Below are positions 1 through 8,600 of a stretch of DNA of 58,180 nucleotides, in pieces. Numbering within the stretch: position 1 is the first letter of the stretch; each line of letters starts with the position of its first letter. The position numbers were made by a program, and so were the translations under genes. Source of the DNA: W0P28-013 sp963593685 (GTDB lineage Bacteria > Bacteroidota > Bacteroidia > Bacteroidales > Paludibacteraceae); assembly GCA_963593685.1 (NCBI GenBank), contig CAVBBP010000009.1, positions 1-58,180 on the forward strand, given 5' to 3'. The notes under the pieces are model-generated. The model ran no database searches. It was not told the DNA's origin and saw only the letters and a list, made by a program, of their open reading frames with translations.

Positions 1-2
1 AG

Positions 3-89
3 TTATACGAATTGCTCTCCAACAAAGAGGTAGTCTATAGCCAAGTGAGCGACTACGCCACGCTTCTCTCTATAGCCCGCACAGAGTAG
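3..89 (+). CDS. C-terminal end of an unidentified protein (partial)
   Basis: One frame is open from the first bases of the window to a TAG at 87-89 and encodes 28 residues beginning LYELLSNKEVVYSQ. The residues look like ordinary soluble protein, but the piece is too short to assign to a family. The start lies outside the window. It could also be a chance open frame. Confidence 0.4.
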   Translation, partial: LYELLSNKEVVYSQVSDYATLLSIARTE

Positions 90-167
90 CAACTCTGCGA
101 ATTTCTTAACCTAAACGGATTTTACCCCACTGCTCTTGGCAGACAGTAATGTAAAAACTACAAACTT

Positions 168-196
168 GTAGAGCCGCCACATTGTGACGACTCTAC
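168..196. repeat. 29-bp palindromic repeat, family 2, copy 1
   Basis: The arms GTAGAG and CTCTAC enclose an inner CCGCCAC...GTGACGA pairing. A closely similar copy lies at 34625-34653, where the arms pair more completely. It looks like a mobile palindromic repeat or a terminator-like hairpin. Confidence 0.6.
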
Positions 197-240
197 AATC
201 TATCTTCTATACTCTATTCTATTCCCTCTAAATGATTCTC

Positions 241-263
241 GGACACACCGAGTGTGTCCCTAC
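241..263. repeat. 23-bp palindrome, variant copy
   Basis: Arms GGACACAC and GTGTGTCC, followed by CTAC. It matches the main GGACGCAC family (nine near-identical copies in this window) except for compensatory changes in both arms, so the pairing is conserved while the sequence is not. Confidence 0.6.
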
Positions 264-326
264 TTTCGCACTTTTATACTTTCTATAGTTTCCATTTAGA
301 AACGCAATTTTATAGTACTGAAAAAA

Positions 327-375
327 ACGCTCTATCCTCCCTGTTCCGGTACCCTCCACAGGGAGGATAGAGCGT
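327..375. repeat. 18-bp perfect hairpin beside the IS30 left end
   Basis: Bases 327-344 and 358-375 are perfect reverse complements separated by 13 bases. The hairpin ends a few bases outside the left end of the IS element. It could be a terminator or the palindromic target into which the IS inserted. Confidence 0.65.
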
Positions 376-408
376 GCGCCCAAAACAAATGCAATACAAA
401 AAAAAATA

Positions 409-429
409 GGAGAGGATTTGTGCCTCTCC
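409..429. promoter_or_regulatory. Hairpin inside the IS left end, ahead of the transposase
   Basis: GGAGAGG at 409-415 pairs with CCTCTCC at 423-429 around a 7-base loop, overlapping the -33 box of the transposase promoter. A transcript entering from outside would fold here just upstream of the start. This arrangement could reduce translation of read-through mRNA, as is known for other insertion sequences. Confidence 0.45.
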
Positions 430-448
430 CAGAAATCAGTTATTTTTG
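417..448 (+). promoter_or_regulatory. Transposase promoter (leaderless arrangement)
   Basis: TTTG at 417-420, a 20-base spacer and TATTTTTG at 441-448 match the Bacteroidetes promoter consensus exactly. The -7 box ends 7 bases before the ATG at 456, so transcription should begin at or next to the start codon. Confidence 0.7.
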
Positions 449-455
449 TATTGTT

Positions 456-1421
456 ATGAGTAAACAACTAATTTCAGAGCAAAGGTACGCCATTTATTTA
501 GGATTGGCAAGAAAACAAAGTAAAAAAGAGATTGCGCAGGAGATTGGCGTTCATCCCTCAACTGTTACGCGCGAGATACAGCGCAACTCCAACCGCGATA
601 ACCAGTATGTTTTCACGGTTGCACAGCGGAAATGCGACGCCCGCAAACGCAACAACTTGGGCAATAACCGCAAAGATGAAATCTTGTGGTGGCGCGTAGA
701 GCGAATGATACTGGAAGAGGACTGGTCGCCGCGTCAGATAAGCGGCGTTCTCGCCAAAGAGGGGATACATATATGCCCGCAAACCATCTATAATCATGTC
801 CATGCGGACACGACTGGCAAGTTGGCTGCGCACATGCCTCATGAGTTACGCTATCGACGACGACAGAAGAAACAGCGGCCGACCAAAGCGACCAATATCC
901 CCAACAGAACGAGCATCCACGAGCGCCCAAAAGAGGCCGATGGCACGCGCTTTGGCGACTGGGAAATGGATCTGATAGTGGACGGACAGCAGCATGTCAT
1001 ATTGACTTTGGTGGAACGCAGCACCAATATGCTGATGATGGAACGCATACCGACAGGCAAGAAAGCCGAACCTATTGCCAAAGCGGTAACGAGGTTGCTG
1101 ATGCCTTATAGAGACACCATAAAAACCATAACAACAGACAACGGCAGTGAGTTCGCCGCACATCATCTCATCACAAAAGGACTCTATATGAGGGGGAAAG
1201 AAGATGTGATAGTCTATTTTACCGATGCGTACTCCTCGTGGCAAAAGGGGTGCATCGAAAATACGAATAAACTCATCCGAAAATATATCCCAAAACAAGC
1301 CAACTTCAACCTATTCAGCGACGCTTACATAAAGAAAATACAGAAAAAATTAAACCGACGACCCAGAGAAAAATTGAATTTCTCCACACCAAAAGATAGC
1401 TTCTCCAAACATTTTCCTTAA
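456..1421 (+). CDS. IS30-family transposase
   Basis: The 321-residue enzyme catalyses excision and insertion of the surrounding element. Residues 1-45 form a helix-turn-helix typical of IS30 transposases (EIAQEIGVHPSTVTREI). The DDE catalytic domain follows: the first Asp is in GDWEMDLIV (about residue 172), the second in TTDNGSEF (about 228) and the Glu in SWQKGCIENTN (about 268). The gap between the last two is about six residues longer than the usual IS30 DD(33)E spacing, owing to extra residues around YMRGKEDVIV. The frame is also open upstream to 420, but the ATG at 456 starts the conserved N-terminus and sits directly behind a perfect promoter, so it was chosen. The gene appears intact and probably active. 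Confidence 0.92.
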   Translation: MSKQLISEQRYAIYLGLARKQSKKEIAQEIGVHPSTVTREIQRNSNRDNQYVFTVAQRKCDARKRNNLGNNRKDEILWWRVERMILEEDWSPRQISGVLAKEGIHICPQTIYNHVHADTTGKLAAHMPHELRYRRRQKKQRPTKATNIPNRTSIHERPKEADGTRFGDWEMDLIVDGQQHVILTLVERSTNMLMMERIPTGKKAEPIAKAVTRLLMPYRDTIKTITTDNGSEFAAHHLITKGLYMRGKEDVIVYFTDAYSSWQKGCIENTNKLIRKYIPKQANFNLFSDAYIKKIQKKLNRRPREKLNFSTPKDSFSKHFP

Positions 1422-1549
1422 CTTCGCACAACAATTGCATTTGTTATTGGACAGTACAATGTTTATTCACGGTAGGGGAAAAGCAATTTTTTCGCCGCAG
1501 AAAATTAGGAGAATTAGGTTCTATTTAGTATCTTTGTGCGATTTTTATT
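1422..1549. other. IS right end and AT-rich spacer
   Basis: This stretch holds the right inverted repeat of the IS and then non-coding AT-rich DNA. A -7 box (TATCTTTG, 1529-1536) points right, toward the next element. It has no matching -33 box. Confidence 0.5.
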
Positions 1550-1745
1550 CATTGCTGTCCGCTAAAATTTGAGAGGGCGCAAAAAGGTTGCTCGCAATGC
1601 CGATGAATCGGTGTTGTGGGCGTTTTCTTGAAAAGTAAGCCCCCCTCAATCAAATAATGACGGATCTAGTGGTCGTTCTTTTAATTTTTCGCACTGCTTT
1701 TGCAAAACCATCAGTAAAAGGTTGGCTATCAGTGTAATCTGATAA

Positions 1746-1776
1746 TTTCGGCTGTCCGCCGAAATGTGTACTTTTG
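1746..1776 (+). promoter_or_regulatory. Promoter of the candidate small RNA
   Basis: TACTTTTG at 1769-1776 is a perfect -7 box. TTTC at 1746-1749, 19 bases upstream, matches the TTTG -33 box at three of four positions. Predicted transcription begins at about 1782, where the first RNA stem also begins. Confidence 0.45.
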
Positions 1777-1781
1777 CTCAT

Positions 1782-1860
1782 GGTTATCGTTTTTTAGTTT
1801 TGCAATCCAAAGATAACCAAAAAGGGCTGAATTCCAAACAAGGAATCCAGCCCTGATTTT
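1782..1860 (+). ncRNA. Candidate two-hairpin small RNA (about 80 nt)
   Basis: The predicted transcript opens with GGTTATC (1782-1788), which pairs with GATAACC (1812-1818). After a short A-rich link comes a strong terminator-like stem: AGGGCTGAATTCC (1823-1835) pairs with GGAATCCAGCCCT (1842-1854) with one bulged base, and is followed by a T-run. Promoter, 5' stem and terminator are spaced as in a free-standing small RNA. There is no known family I can name. It could be a regulatory RNA carried by the surrounding element or a remnant of a transposase control region. Confidence 0.4.
1823..1860 (+). terminator. Intrinsic terminator of the candidate small RNA
   Basis: A 12-13 bp near-perfect stem with the loop AAACAA is followed by GATTTTT. 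The stem is symmetric and is preceded by an A-run, so it could also terminate transcription arriving from the right. Confidence 0.6.
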
Positions 1861-2108
1861 TACCTCACAAAAACTTTTAGCGGGCAGTAATGAAAAGAAT
1901 AAAGACAGAAGACTAAGACGAAGACTTGGGCGGTGAGCCTGTCGAACCGCAATCTCCAAACATTCAAATAACTGAAAATCAGGTAATTATTTTATTGTTC
2001 ATTATTAATTGTTTTTCAAACCCTACCCCTGCTCCGCAGGTACTCCCCTTGAAAAGGGGAGAGGGCTGTACCAAGTTGTGTGTGAACTAAACCAACAACA
2101 GCGCGTTC

Positions 2109-2148
2109 CTGTCCCCTTTGCAAGGGGACGAGCGAAGCGGAGGGGTTG
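2109..2148. repeat. Purine-rich hairpin repeat, copy 1
   Basis: A GTCCCCTT...AAGGGGAC stem is followed by GAGCGAAGCGGAGGGG. Related copies lie at 27930-27991 and 34700-34740. Confidence 0.65.
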
Positions 2149-2232
2149 GAGGGCGATTTACGGATTTACAAATTGACAGATTGACGAATTTTCCAAATCA
2201 ACAAATAACCAAATCCACAAATCCACAAAAAC

Positions 2233-2255
2233 GGACGCACGCGGTGCGTCCCTAC
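2233..2255. repeat. 23-bp palindrome (GGACGCAC family), copy 1
   Basis: Arms GGACGCAC and GTGCGTCC with a short centre, followed by CTAC. Other near-identical copies are at 27648-27670, 34760-34782, 38775-38797, 44345-44367, 46030-46052, 50188-50210 and 53091-53113, plus the variant at 241-263. Confidence 0.75.
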
Positions 2256-2375
2256 ATTGTCAATTATCAATTATCTTCGTCTTTCGTCTTTTGTCTTTAC
2301 TCTTTACTCTTTATTCTTTATTCTTTCACCTCTCACCTTTTTTACACTTTTTCACACAAAAAAATGCGCATTGCG

Positions 2376-2407
2376 TTTGTTTGTTTCACAAAATAGTTGT
2401 AATTTTG
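2376..2407 (+). promoter_or_regulatory. Outer promoter of the giant gene
   Basis: TTTG at 2376-2379, 20 bases, then TAATTTTG at 2400-2407: an exact match to the Bacteroidetes consensus. Transcription should start near 2414, giving a leader of about 229 nt that contains both inverted-repeat arms. Confidence 0.65.
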
Positions 2408-2435
2408 CATTGTGGTATATTCCGCAGAGTAGATG

Positions 2436-2457
2436 TATGGGGATTTCTATAAATTCC
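2436..2457. repeat. Left arm of a 22-bp perfect inverted repeat
   Basis: Perfect reverse complement of 2622-2643. The arm is itself nearly palindromic: GGGGATTT pairs with AAATTCCCC at 2439-2459. It could therefore fold locally or serve as a recombinase or regulator site. Confidence 0.8.
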
Positions 2458-2621
2458 CCGTTTAACAATAAAATTAACAAATGATGAATTTCTGAATACT
2501 TTTGTGCGCTTTTTGTTTTTGGACCGCATCTGTCTGACTTTCACTCAATTACAATGCCACCGCATTGCGCTTTCGTTCAAGCTAAACATCTGCTAGCCCA
2601 AAATTCAAAAATCACTACAAA
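2458..2621. other. Candidate invertible segment carrying a promoter
   Basis: The 164 bp between the two arms contain a -7 box pointing to the giant gene and a small perfect hairpin (CAATGC at 2552-2557 with GCATTG at 2562-2567). No promoter-like box points the other way. Arm length, spacing and an enclosed promoter resemble the invertible promoters known from Bacteroides capsule loci. No recombinase gene is present in the window, so any inversion would need one acting from elsewhere. Confidence 0.45.
2497..2504 (+). promoter_or_regulatory. Inner promoter -7 box between the inverted repeats
   Basis: TACTTTTG matches TAnnTTTG. No TTTG is seen at the expected -33 distance. A transcript from here would begin near 2511 and so would lack the left arm. 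Confidence 0.45.
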
Positions 2622-2643
2622 GGAATTTATAGAAATCCCCATA
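2622..2643. repeat. Right arm of the inverted repeat, reaching the start codon
   Basis: The arm ends on the A of the ATG at 2643 and covers the 21 bases before it, where ribosomes would bind. Pairing with the left arm in RNA would bury the start codon. Confidence 0.8.
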
Positions 2644-5600
2644 TGAGAACCGCACCGCTATACACCCTATTTATATATGCACGCCAACGCTTGCTTGCGC
2701 TGGCCGTGGTGCTGTGTGTGGCTGTAGGCGCGTGGGCGGAAGTGGACAAATGGGATGTAAAGTCTGTGTCTTGGAGCAATGGTTCGGGAACGGCGGGTGA
2801 TCCATATCTGATAGAAAGTGCCGCAAACTTGGCCTATTTGGCGGAGAGTGTAAATGCGGGAATCACTTATAGAGGTCAATATTTTAAATTGACAACGGAT
2901 ATTGATTGTGATGGCAACCCTTGGACCCCGATAGGGAGTAGTGCGACCTACAGTTTTCGGGGAACATTTGACGGTGATAATCATTCCATATATGATGTAA
3001 AAATATCTTCTGGTACTTATTTGGGCTTATTTGGCAATACCAATGGTGCAACTATTAAAAACATATATGTTGAAGCGGTGATTGCGTCATCGTCAACGGT
3101 ATCGCCGTATGCTGGCGGCTTGGTGGCTTATGCCAATAATACGATTGTAGAAAACTGCCATACCATGGGTGATTTGTCGGTGAGGGTAACGACGCCATCG
3201 AATGGTATGCGTGTTTATGTGGGTGGCATGATAGGCTATGCTGTTAGCTGTAATGTGTCGTATTCGCATAACTATGCCCGTGTATTTTCACTTGACCAAA
3301 TAGTGTCTATTACCAATTCCAGTAATACTGGATATACCTATGCTGGTGGTATTGCTGCGTATGCTCAAAACTCTACTTTCACTTATGTGAGCAATAGCGG
3401 CAAAATCCAATCGGTGTCGTTTACGCATGCGTTGAGTACATCTTCCCGTACGAGTTATCTTTCGTATGCATACGCAGGTGGCATTGTGGGCGCAGGCTAT
3501 GCTACATTGTCATCGAACCAAAATACATTTAATCAATGTTATAACAAGGGGAATATACAGACTATTGCTCGTGCTGATAATTTGGATTATCCTAAATACG
3601 CTTGGACGTATGGTGGTGGCATTTGTGGTTGGGGCGGTACAACCAACAACTGTTATAATATGGGGCAGGTGAAGTCTTTGTCCATTTGGAGTAACTCATA
3701 CTATAACAATTACAGCATTCCTGCTTGTGCGGCGGGTATGGGATGGGGTGTAAAGGCCACCAACTGTTATAATGCAGGCACATTGATTGTGCGTTGTCCG
3801 ACGACAAAGAAAGATTACGATAATGGAACCAATGGTAATTGTACTTGTTGCGCAAATACTACTGAGGAAGACGAAGTGCTTGGACACGACGATGACTATT
3901 ATAATGGAAAAACATATACTACTGAGTGGCGAACATACGCTTTTGCCGTTACTTACCCTATAAGTGGTGGTTTTGGTGTTGATGCTAACAACCGGAATGA
4001 CATTTCGTCGGCAACCAATTGTTATTACTTGGAAGGTTGTTGTACTCCGTCTAACACTAAAGGCACTGGTCGTGGAGCCACTACATTGCAGAATGCCGCT
4101 ATGCCTGGCACACTAAATGGTTCGGTGTTCATTCAAGACACGGAGAACATCAACAAGTATTATCCTATTTTTGGAACATATAAACCTTACGCCACGACGC
4201 TTGACTACATATCGGTGGATTCTACAAATGCTCAGTTAAATGGCGCATATAAATATGTCAATTCGGCGGATTCCGTAGGCTACGAGTTGCGCATGGATGG
4301 AGAAAAGGAATGGAATGCATACCGTTTGCCGTTGAATGGAAATCCAGGCAGTTTGCCTGAAAAGGTAACGGATTTGATTCGCGACAAGCAATATACCTAC
4401 CGTATTTGGTTGGATGAGGGCGGCATGCGCCACTATGGCGATACAGTAAAATTCCACACCACTTGTCCACCGAACAATCCTGAATTTCGTGATACCATTT
4501 GCATGGGATCCACATATAACCTGCATGGATTCAATGTAACGCCCATTTCCGCTGGCACAACTACGCATGTGCATAACCTGCAAACCATTTGGGGGTGCGA
4601 TTCTATCGTAACGCTTTACCTAACGGCGATGCCCAACTATACGGTGAGCACAAGCGAAAGCATTTTTGACAAGCAGAGCCCTTACATTTATCCGATGCCC
4701 GAGGGCTACCCTTGGGAGCCGATAGCCGAATCGCAGCGTAGTTTCTATGTGTCGGGAACTTACTCCATAAACTTGAAAACGGTAAACGGTTGCGACTCCA
4801 TTATTAACCTTACGCTGAGTGTTGCGCCTACTTACGATATTCTTGTAACGCAGAATAGTGCCTTGTGGGGCGATGTGTCGGTGAATAAGCCCTATTTCAC
4901 TGCTGGGGAGCAGGCTACAATCACCGCCACTGCCAAGCCATACTATCACTTTAAGCAGTGGGAAAAAGATGGTCAAATAGTGGCCACCACCGCTACGACC
5001 AACATCTATGTTACAGCCAGCGGCACTTACACCGCCATTTTTGAGCCCGACGAGTTCAAGGTAACTACGGGCGTGAACGATGGCAACATGGGACGAATAG
5101 ACCCAGCGGGCGAAAACAGCATGGCGTACAACAGCGACACGATGATAGTGGCCACTGCATACACAGGCTACGACTTTGTGGGCTGGAGCGATGGCTACCA
5201 AGGCGGCGAAAGACGCAAATACACCGTAGAGCCGCGCGACACCACCATCACAGCCCTCTTTGCTATACACGCCTACAATGTACAGACGAGCGTGAACGAC
5301 GCCAATATGGGTAGCGTTACCGAGGGCGGCAACAAACCCTATAAATCGAAATTCGAGATAACAGCCACGCCAGCAGAAGGTTACGAGTTTGCAGGGTGGA
5401 GCAATGGCGTGAGCAAAGCCACCAATCCATACACATACACAGTGGAACCACGCGACACAGCCATCATGGCGCGCTTCGTAGCGAAAAAGTTTCAGGTAAC
5501 GACCGCTGTCGAAAAAATTGGTGATGTTACGCCGGGTGATGTTACGCCGGGCGGCTACATGGCCTACAACAGCGACACGCTGATAATTGCCACACCACGC

Positions 5601-8600
5601 AAAGGCTACCAGTTCAAGGAGTGGAAAGATGGCTTCGGTTCGAACCCCAGTCGCCTCTACAGGGTGCTGGCCATCGATACGACACTCACGGCTGTGTTCG
5701 AGCCTGTGGAGGTAAGCATCAACACAACAACGGTGGGCAACGGTTCGGTGGGCGGTGCTGGCTCCTATCACTATGGCGAAAGCGTAACTCTCACCACCAC
5801 TGCACCCACGGGCTACACATTCAAGCAGTGGCAAAACGGCAACACCACCACGCCGTTGAAGATTAAAATCAACTGGGTGGGCGACTCCACTTTCACGGCC
5901 ACATTCGTGCCAGTGCAGTGCGAGGTGAATATCATTCCCGACGACTACAACCACGGCACGATAATAAACGGCCGTTCGGGCAGTTACGCCTATGGCACTG
6001 AACTCGATTTGGAAGCCAAAGAGAACGACTGCTGCTACGACTGGGCAGGGTGGACCGACTCCAAAGGCGGCACTTACGCCTATCGTCAGTGGCATATTAA
6101 GGTAGAAAATCTTGATGGCCCAATCACCTACACCGCCAACTTCAAACCGAAATCGTTTACTGTAACCACTGGCGTGAAGGACGGCAACACCACGCTCGGT
6201 ACAGTCGATGCTACCAAAACATACCTCTACGGCGACACTGCAATTGTAACGGCCTATCCGAAAACAGGCTATCGCTTCAAGCGGTGGAATGGCAGCGACA
6301 GCGACAACGAAAATCCGCGCAAGTTCGAGGTTACCCAAGCGATTACGCTCACTGCCGAATTCGAGCCGATAGATGTGACGCTCACCACCATCGCCACCAA
6401 CGGCACGGTAACGCCAAGTACAGGTCGCCACAAGTTTGGTGACGAGATAAGCGTAACGGCCTCGCCCGCCACAGGTTACAAATTTGTTGGTTGGGAGAAT
6501 GGCGAAACGCGCCAAAACTTCACCTTTAATATAGGTGCGAACGACACCACACTCAAGGTGGTGTTTGTGAAAGACAACTTCGACCTTACCGTGCGTGTGC
6601 AGGACGACAACGCCGACTACGGTACGGTCGCTCCAGCAGGGACAAATTCGTATGCTTACGAAACGCCTGTAACAGTTTCGGTAACGCCAAACGACGGCTT
6701 CAAATTTATTCGTTGGCAAGAGAATGGTAAGACAGCGACCAGTTTCGACTACACGATGGGCGCAGCGGCGCAAACCTTCACCGCACTGTTCGACACGCTG
6801 AGTTACCGCATTGTGGTGCAGCCCGAAAGCACAACCAAAGGCAGCACCTCGCCAGCGAGTGGCGAACACAAATACAGCACGACATTTAAGGTAAAGGCCG
6901 AGCCAGCGACAGGTTACACCTTCGACCACTGGAGCAACCCCGCCTACCCCGATGCCGAATTTGACTACACCACGCCAGCGAAAAAAGACACGCTGATTGC
7001 CTATTTCCGCCCGCTGCAATACCATGTAACCACCACCTGCAACGACAAACGCGGTACAGTAACGCCCCCGAGCGGCAACTACGATTTTGCTTCGTCGCTC
7101 TCGATAAAGGCCGACACGCTGCCCGGCTACAAATTCTCGGGCTGGAAACATGATGGCAGCACCACCAATCCGCTGCCGTACAAGGTGGAAGCCAAAGCCG
7201 ACACGGTGTTCGAAGCGCTATTTACACCGCTGAACTACAAGATAACCCTCACGCGCAACGACGAGGACATGGGCACAGTGGCTGGCGGCGGCACATTCCC
7301 ATTCGATACGGAGGTTACCATCACGGCGCGCCCAAAATCGGGCTACAAGTTTGTGCGCTGGAGCGATGGCACGAGCGATGCCGATTCGGTGCGCCAGTTC
7401 GAGATAAAAGTGCCGCGCGACACCATCATACAGGCCATATTTGCAAAAGCAAGTTTCAATATCACCACCGATGTGAATGTGGCGGGGCGTGGCGGAATAG
7501 CCCTAACTCCAAGCGGCGGCAAGTACCTCTACCGCGACGAAGTGGAGATAAGTGCCACGCCGAATGCTGGCTACAAGTTCACAGGCTTCACCTCTGATGG
7601 TTGGACGGGCACTGTGCTCGACAATCCGTACACATACACGGTGAAGGCGCAAGACATCAAGGTTGTGGCCAACTTTGAGCCGCTGCAATACACCGTTTCC
7701 GCCACAGTGAACGATAAAGCCATGGGCGAAGTAACGCCAACAAGCCGCACATGCGACTTTATGGGCAGTGTCGATTTCACCGTGAAACCAAAAACTGGCT
7801 ACTCGTTTGTAAACTGGGACGACCTGGACAGCGACGAACTCACGCGCAAATACACGCTCGAAACCGCTGGCAATGTTACACTCAACGCCAACTTTAAGGC
7901 GAACACCTACCACATCACAGTAGAGTCGGACGACGACGAACAAGGCACAGTTACTGGCACAGGCGATGTGGTTTACAACACGGAGGTTACCATTACCGCC
8001 ACACCAAAAGAGGGCTACACATTCCTAAAATGGCAAGACGGCGACAAAAAAGCGGTGCGCACTATCAGTAACTACCGCGGCACCACGCCCGACTCGGTGT
8101 TCATCGCCTACTTTACGCCGAAAGGCTACGAAGTGAAAGCCGAAAAGACCGCAGGCAAAGGCACGGTTTCGCCAACGAAACAGAGCGGCACTTACAAAGG
8201 GGCGGTAACTGTAACTGCTACGCCAGCGAGAGGCTACCAAGTGCAGTCGTGGAACGGCGATGCGTCCGAAACCGAGTTGACCTACACCTATAATATAGAT
8301 GAACCGCGCGACACAGTGGTGCGTGTGGCTTTCGCACCGATTGATGTGCGTGTTTTTGCCAACTCGGCCAATGATTGGGGCAGTGCTGCCGTTACAGGCG
8401 GTAACGACCACAAATTCGACGAAGAGGTCGAAATCGTAGCGACGGCCAAAAATGGTTACGAGTTTGTGGGCTGGCAAGGAGTTTCTGGCGGAGCAAGCAA
8501 AACATTCACCATCAGCAGTGTTACCGATACCACATTTACGGCTGTATTCAAGCGGAAGAGTTACCACATAACCACGCAACCAGACCATTGGCAACATGGT

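Larger units (their letters stand above)
90..380. other. Intergenic repeat region before the IS element
   Basis: No gene is supported here. The region holds three palindromic repeats, annotated separately. It also has degenerate 7-base pyrimidine repeats around 199-230 and a 16-base string at 137-152 that resembles the terminal repeat of the MITE-like element at 1550-1892. Confidence 0.6.
381..1450 (+). mobile_element. IS30-family insertion sequence
   Basis: The element carries one intact transposase gene. The ends are marked by the inverted repeat AACAAATGCAAT at 384-395 and its complement at 1434-1445; flanking bases match less well, so the exact termini are uncertain by a few bases. No clear target-site duplication was seen. 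The size of about 1.07 kb is normal for IS30. The element appears complete, with an undisrupted reading frame and its own promoter. Confidence 0.8.
1550..1892. mobile_element. MITE-like element with 18-bp imperfect terminal repeats
   Basis: Bases 1550-1567 (CATTGCTGTCCGCTAAAA) and the complement of 1875-1892 (CATTACTGCCCGCTAAAA) match at 16 of 18 positions, delimiting about 343 bp. No transposase frame is convincing inside, so this is either a non-autonomous element or an eroded IS. A related string occurs at 137-152. The interior carries a promoter-like box, two hairpins and a T-run, annotated as a candidate RNA. Confidence 0.5.
1893..2375. other. Intergenic modular repeats before the giant gene
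   Basis: No gene is supported. The region contains a hairpin of the form CTCCCCTTGAAAAGGGGAG (2043-2061), the purine hairpin at 2109-2148, the 23-bp palindrome at 2233-2255, degenerate repeats resembling AAATCAAC and CAAATCC (2160-2230), and CTTTATT-like heptamers (2280-2330). Short open frames here run through repeats and are not genes. Confidence 0.6.

Noticed and set aside
420..455. Longer transposase start at 420
   Set aside because: The extra 12 codons cover the promoter and hairpin, start with a non-ATG codon and are not part of the family N-terminus.
1729..1959. 76-residue minus-strand frame across the MITE-like element
   Set aside because: It runs through the terminator hairpin and the terminal repeat and shows no convincing transposase motif.
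4620..7151. An 843-residue open frame on the strand opposite the giant gene, and several other long antisense frames (for example 20277-22847)
   Set aside because: They lie wholly within the repeat array, mirror its codon pattern, have no domains and no promoters. They are by-products of the repetitive coding sequence.
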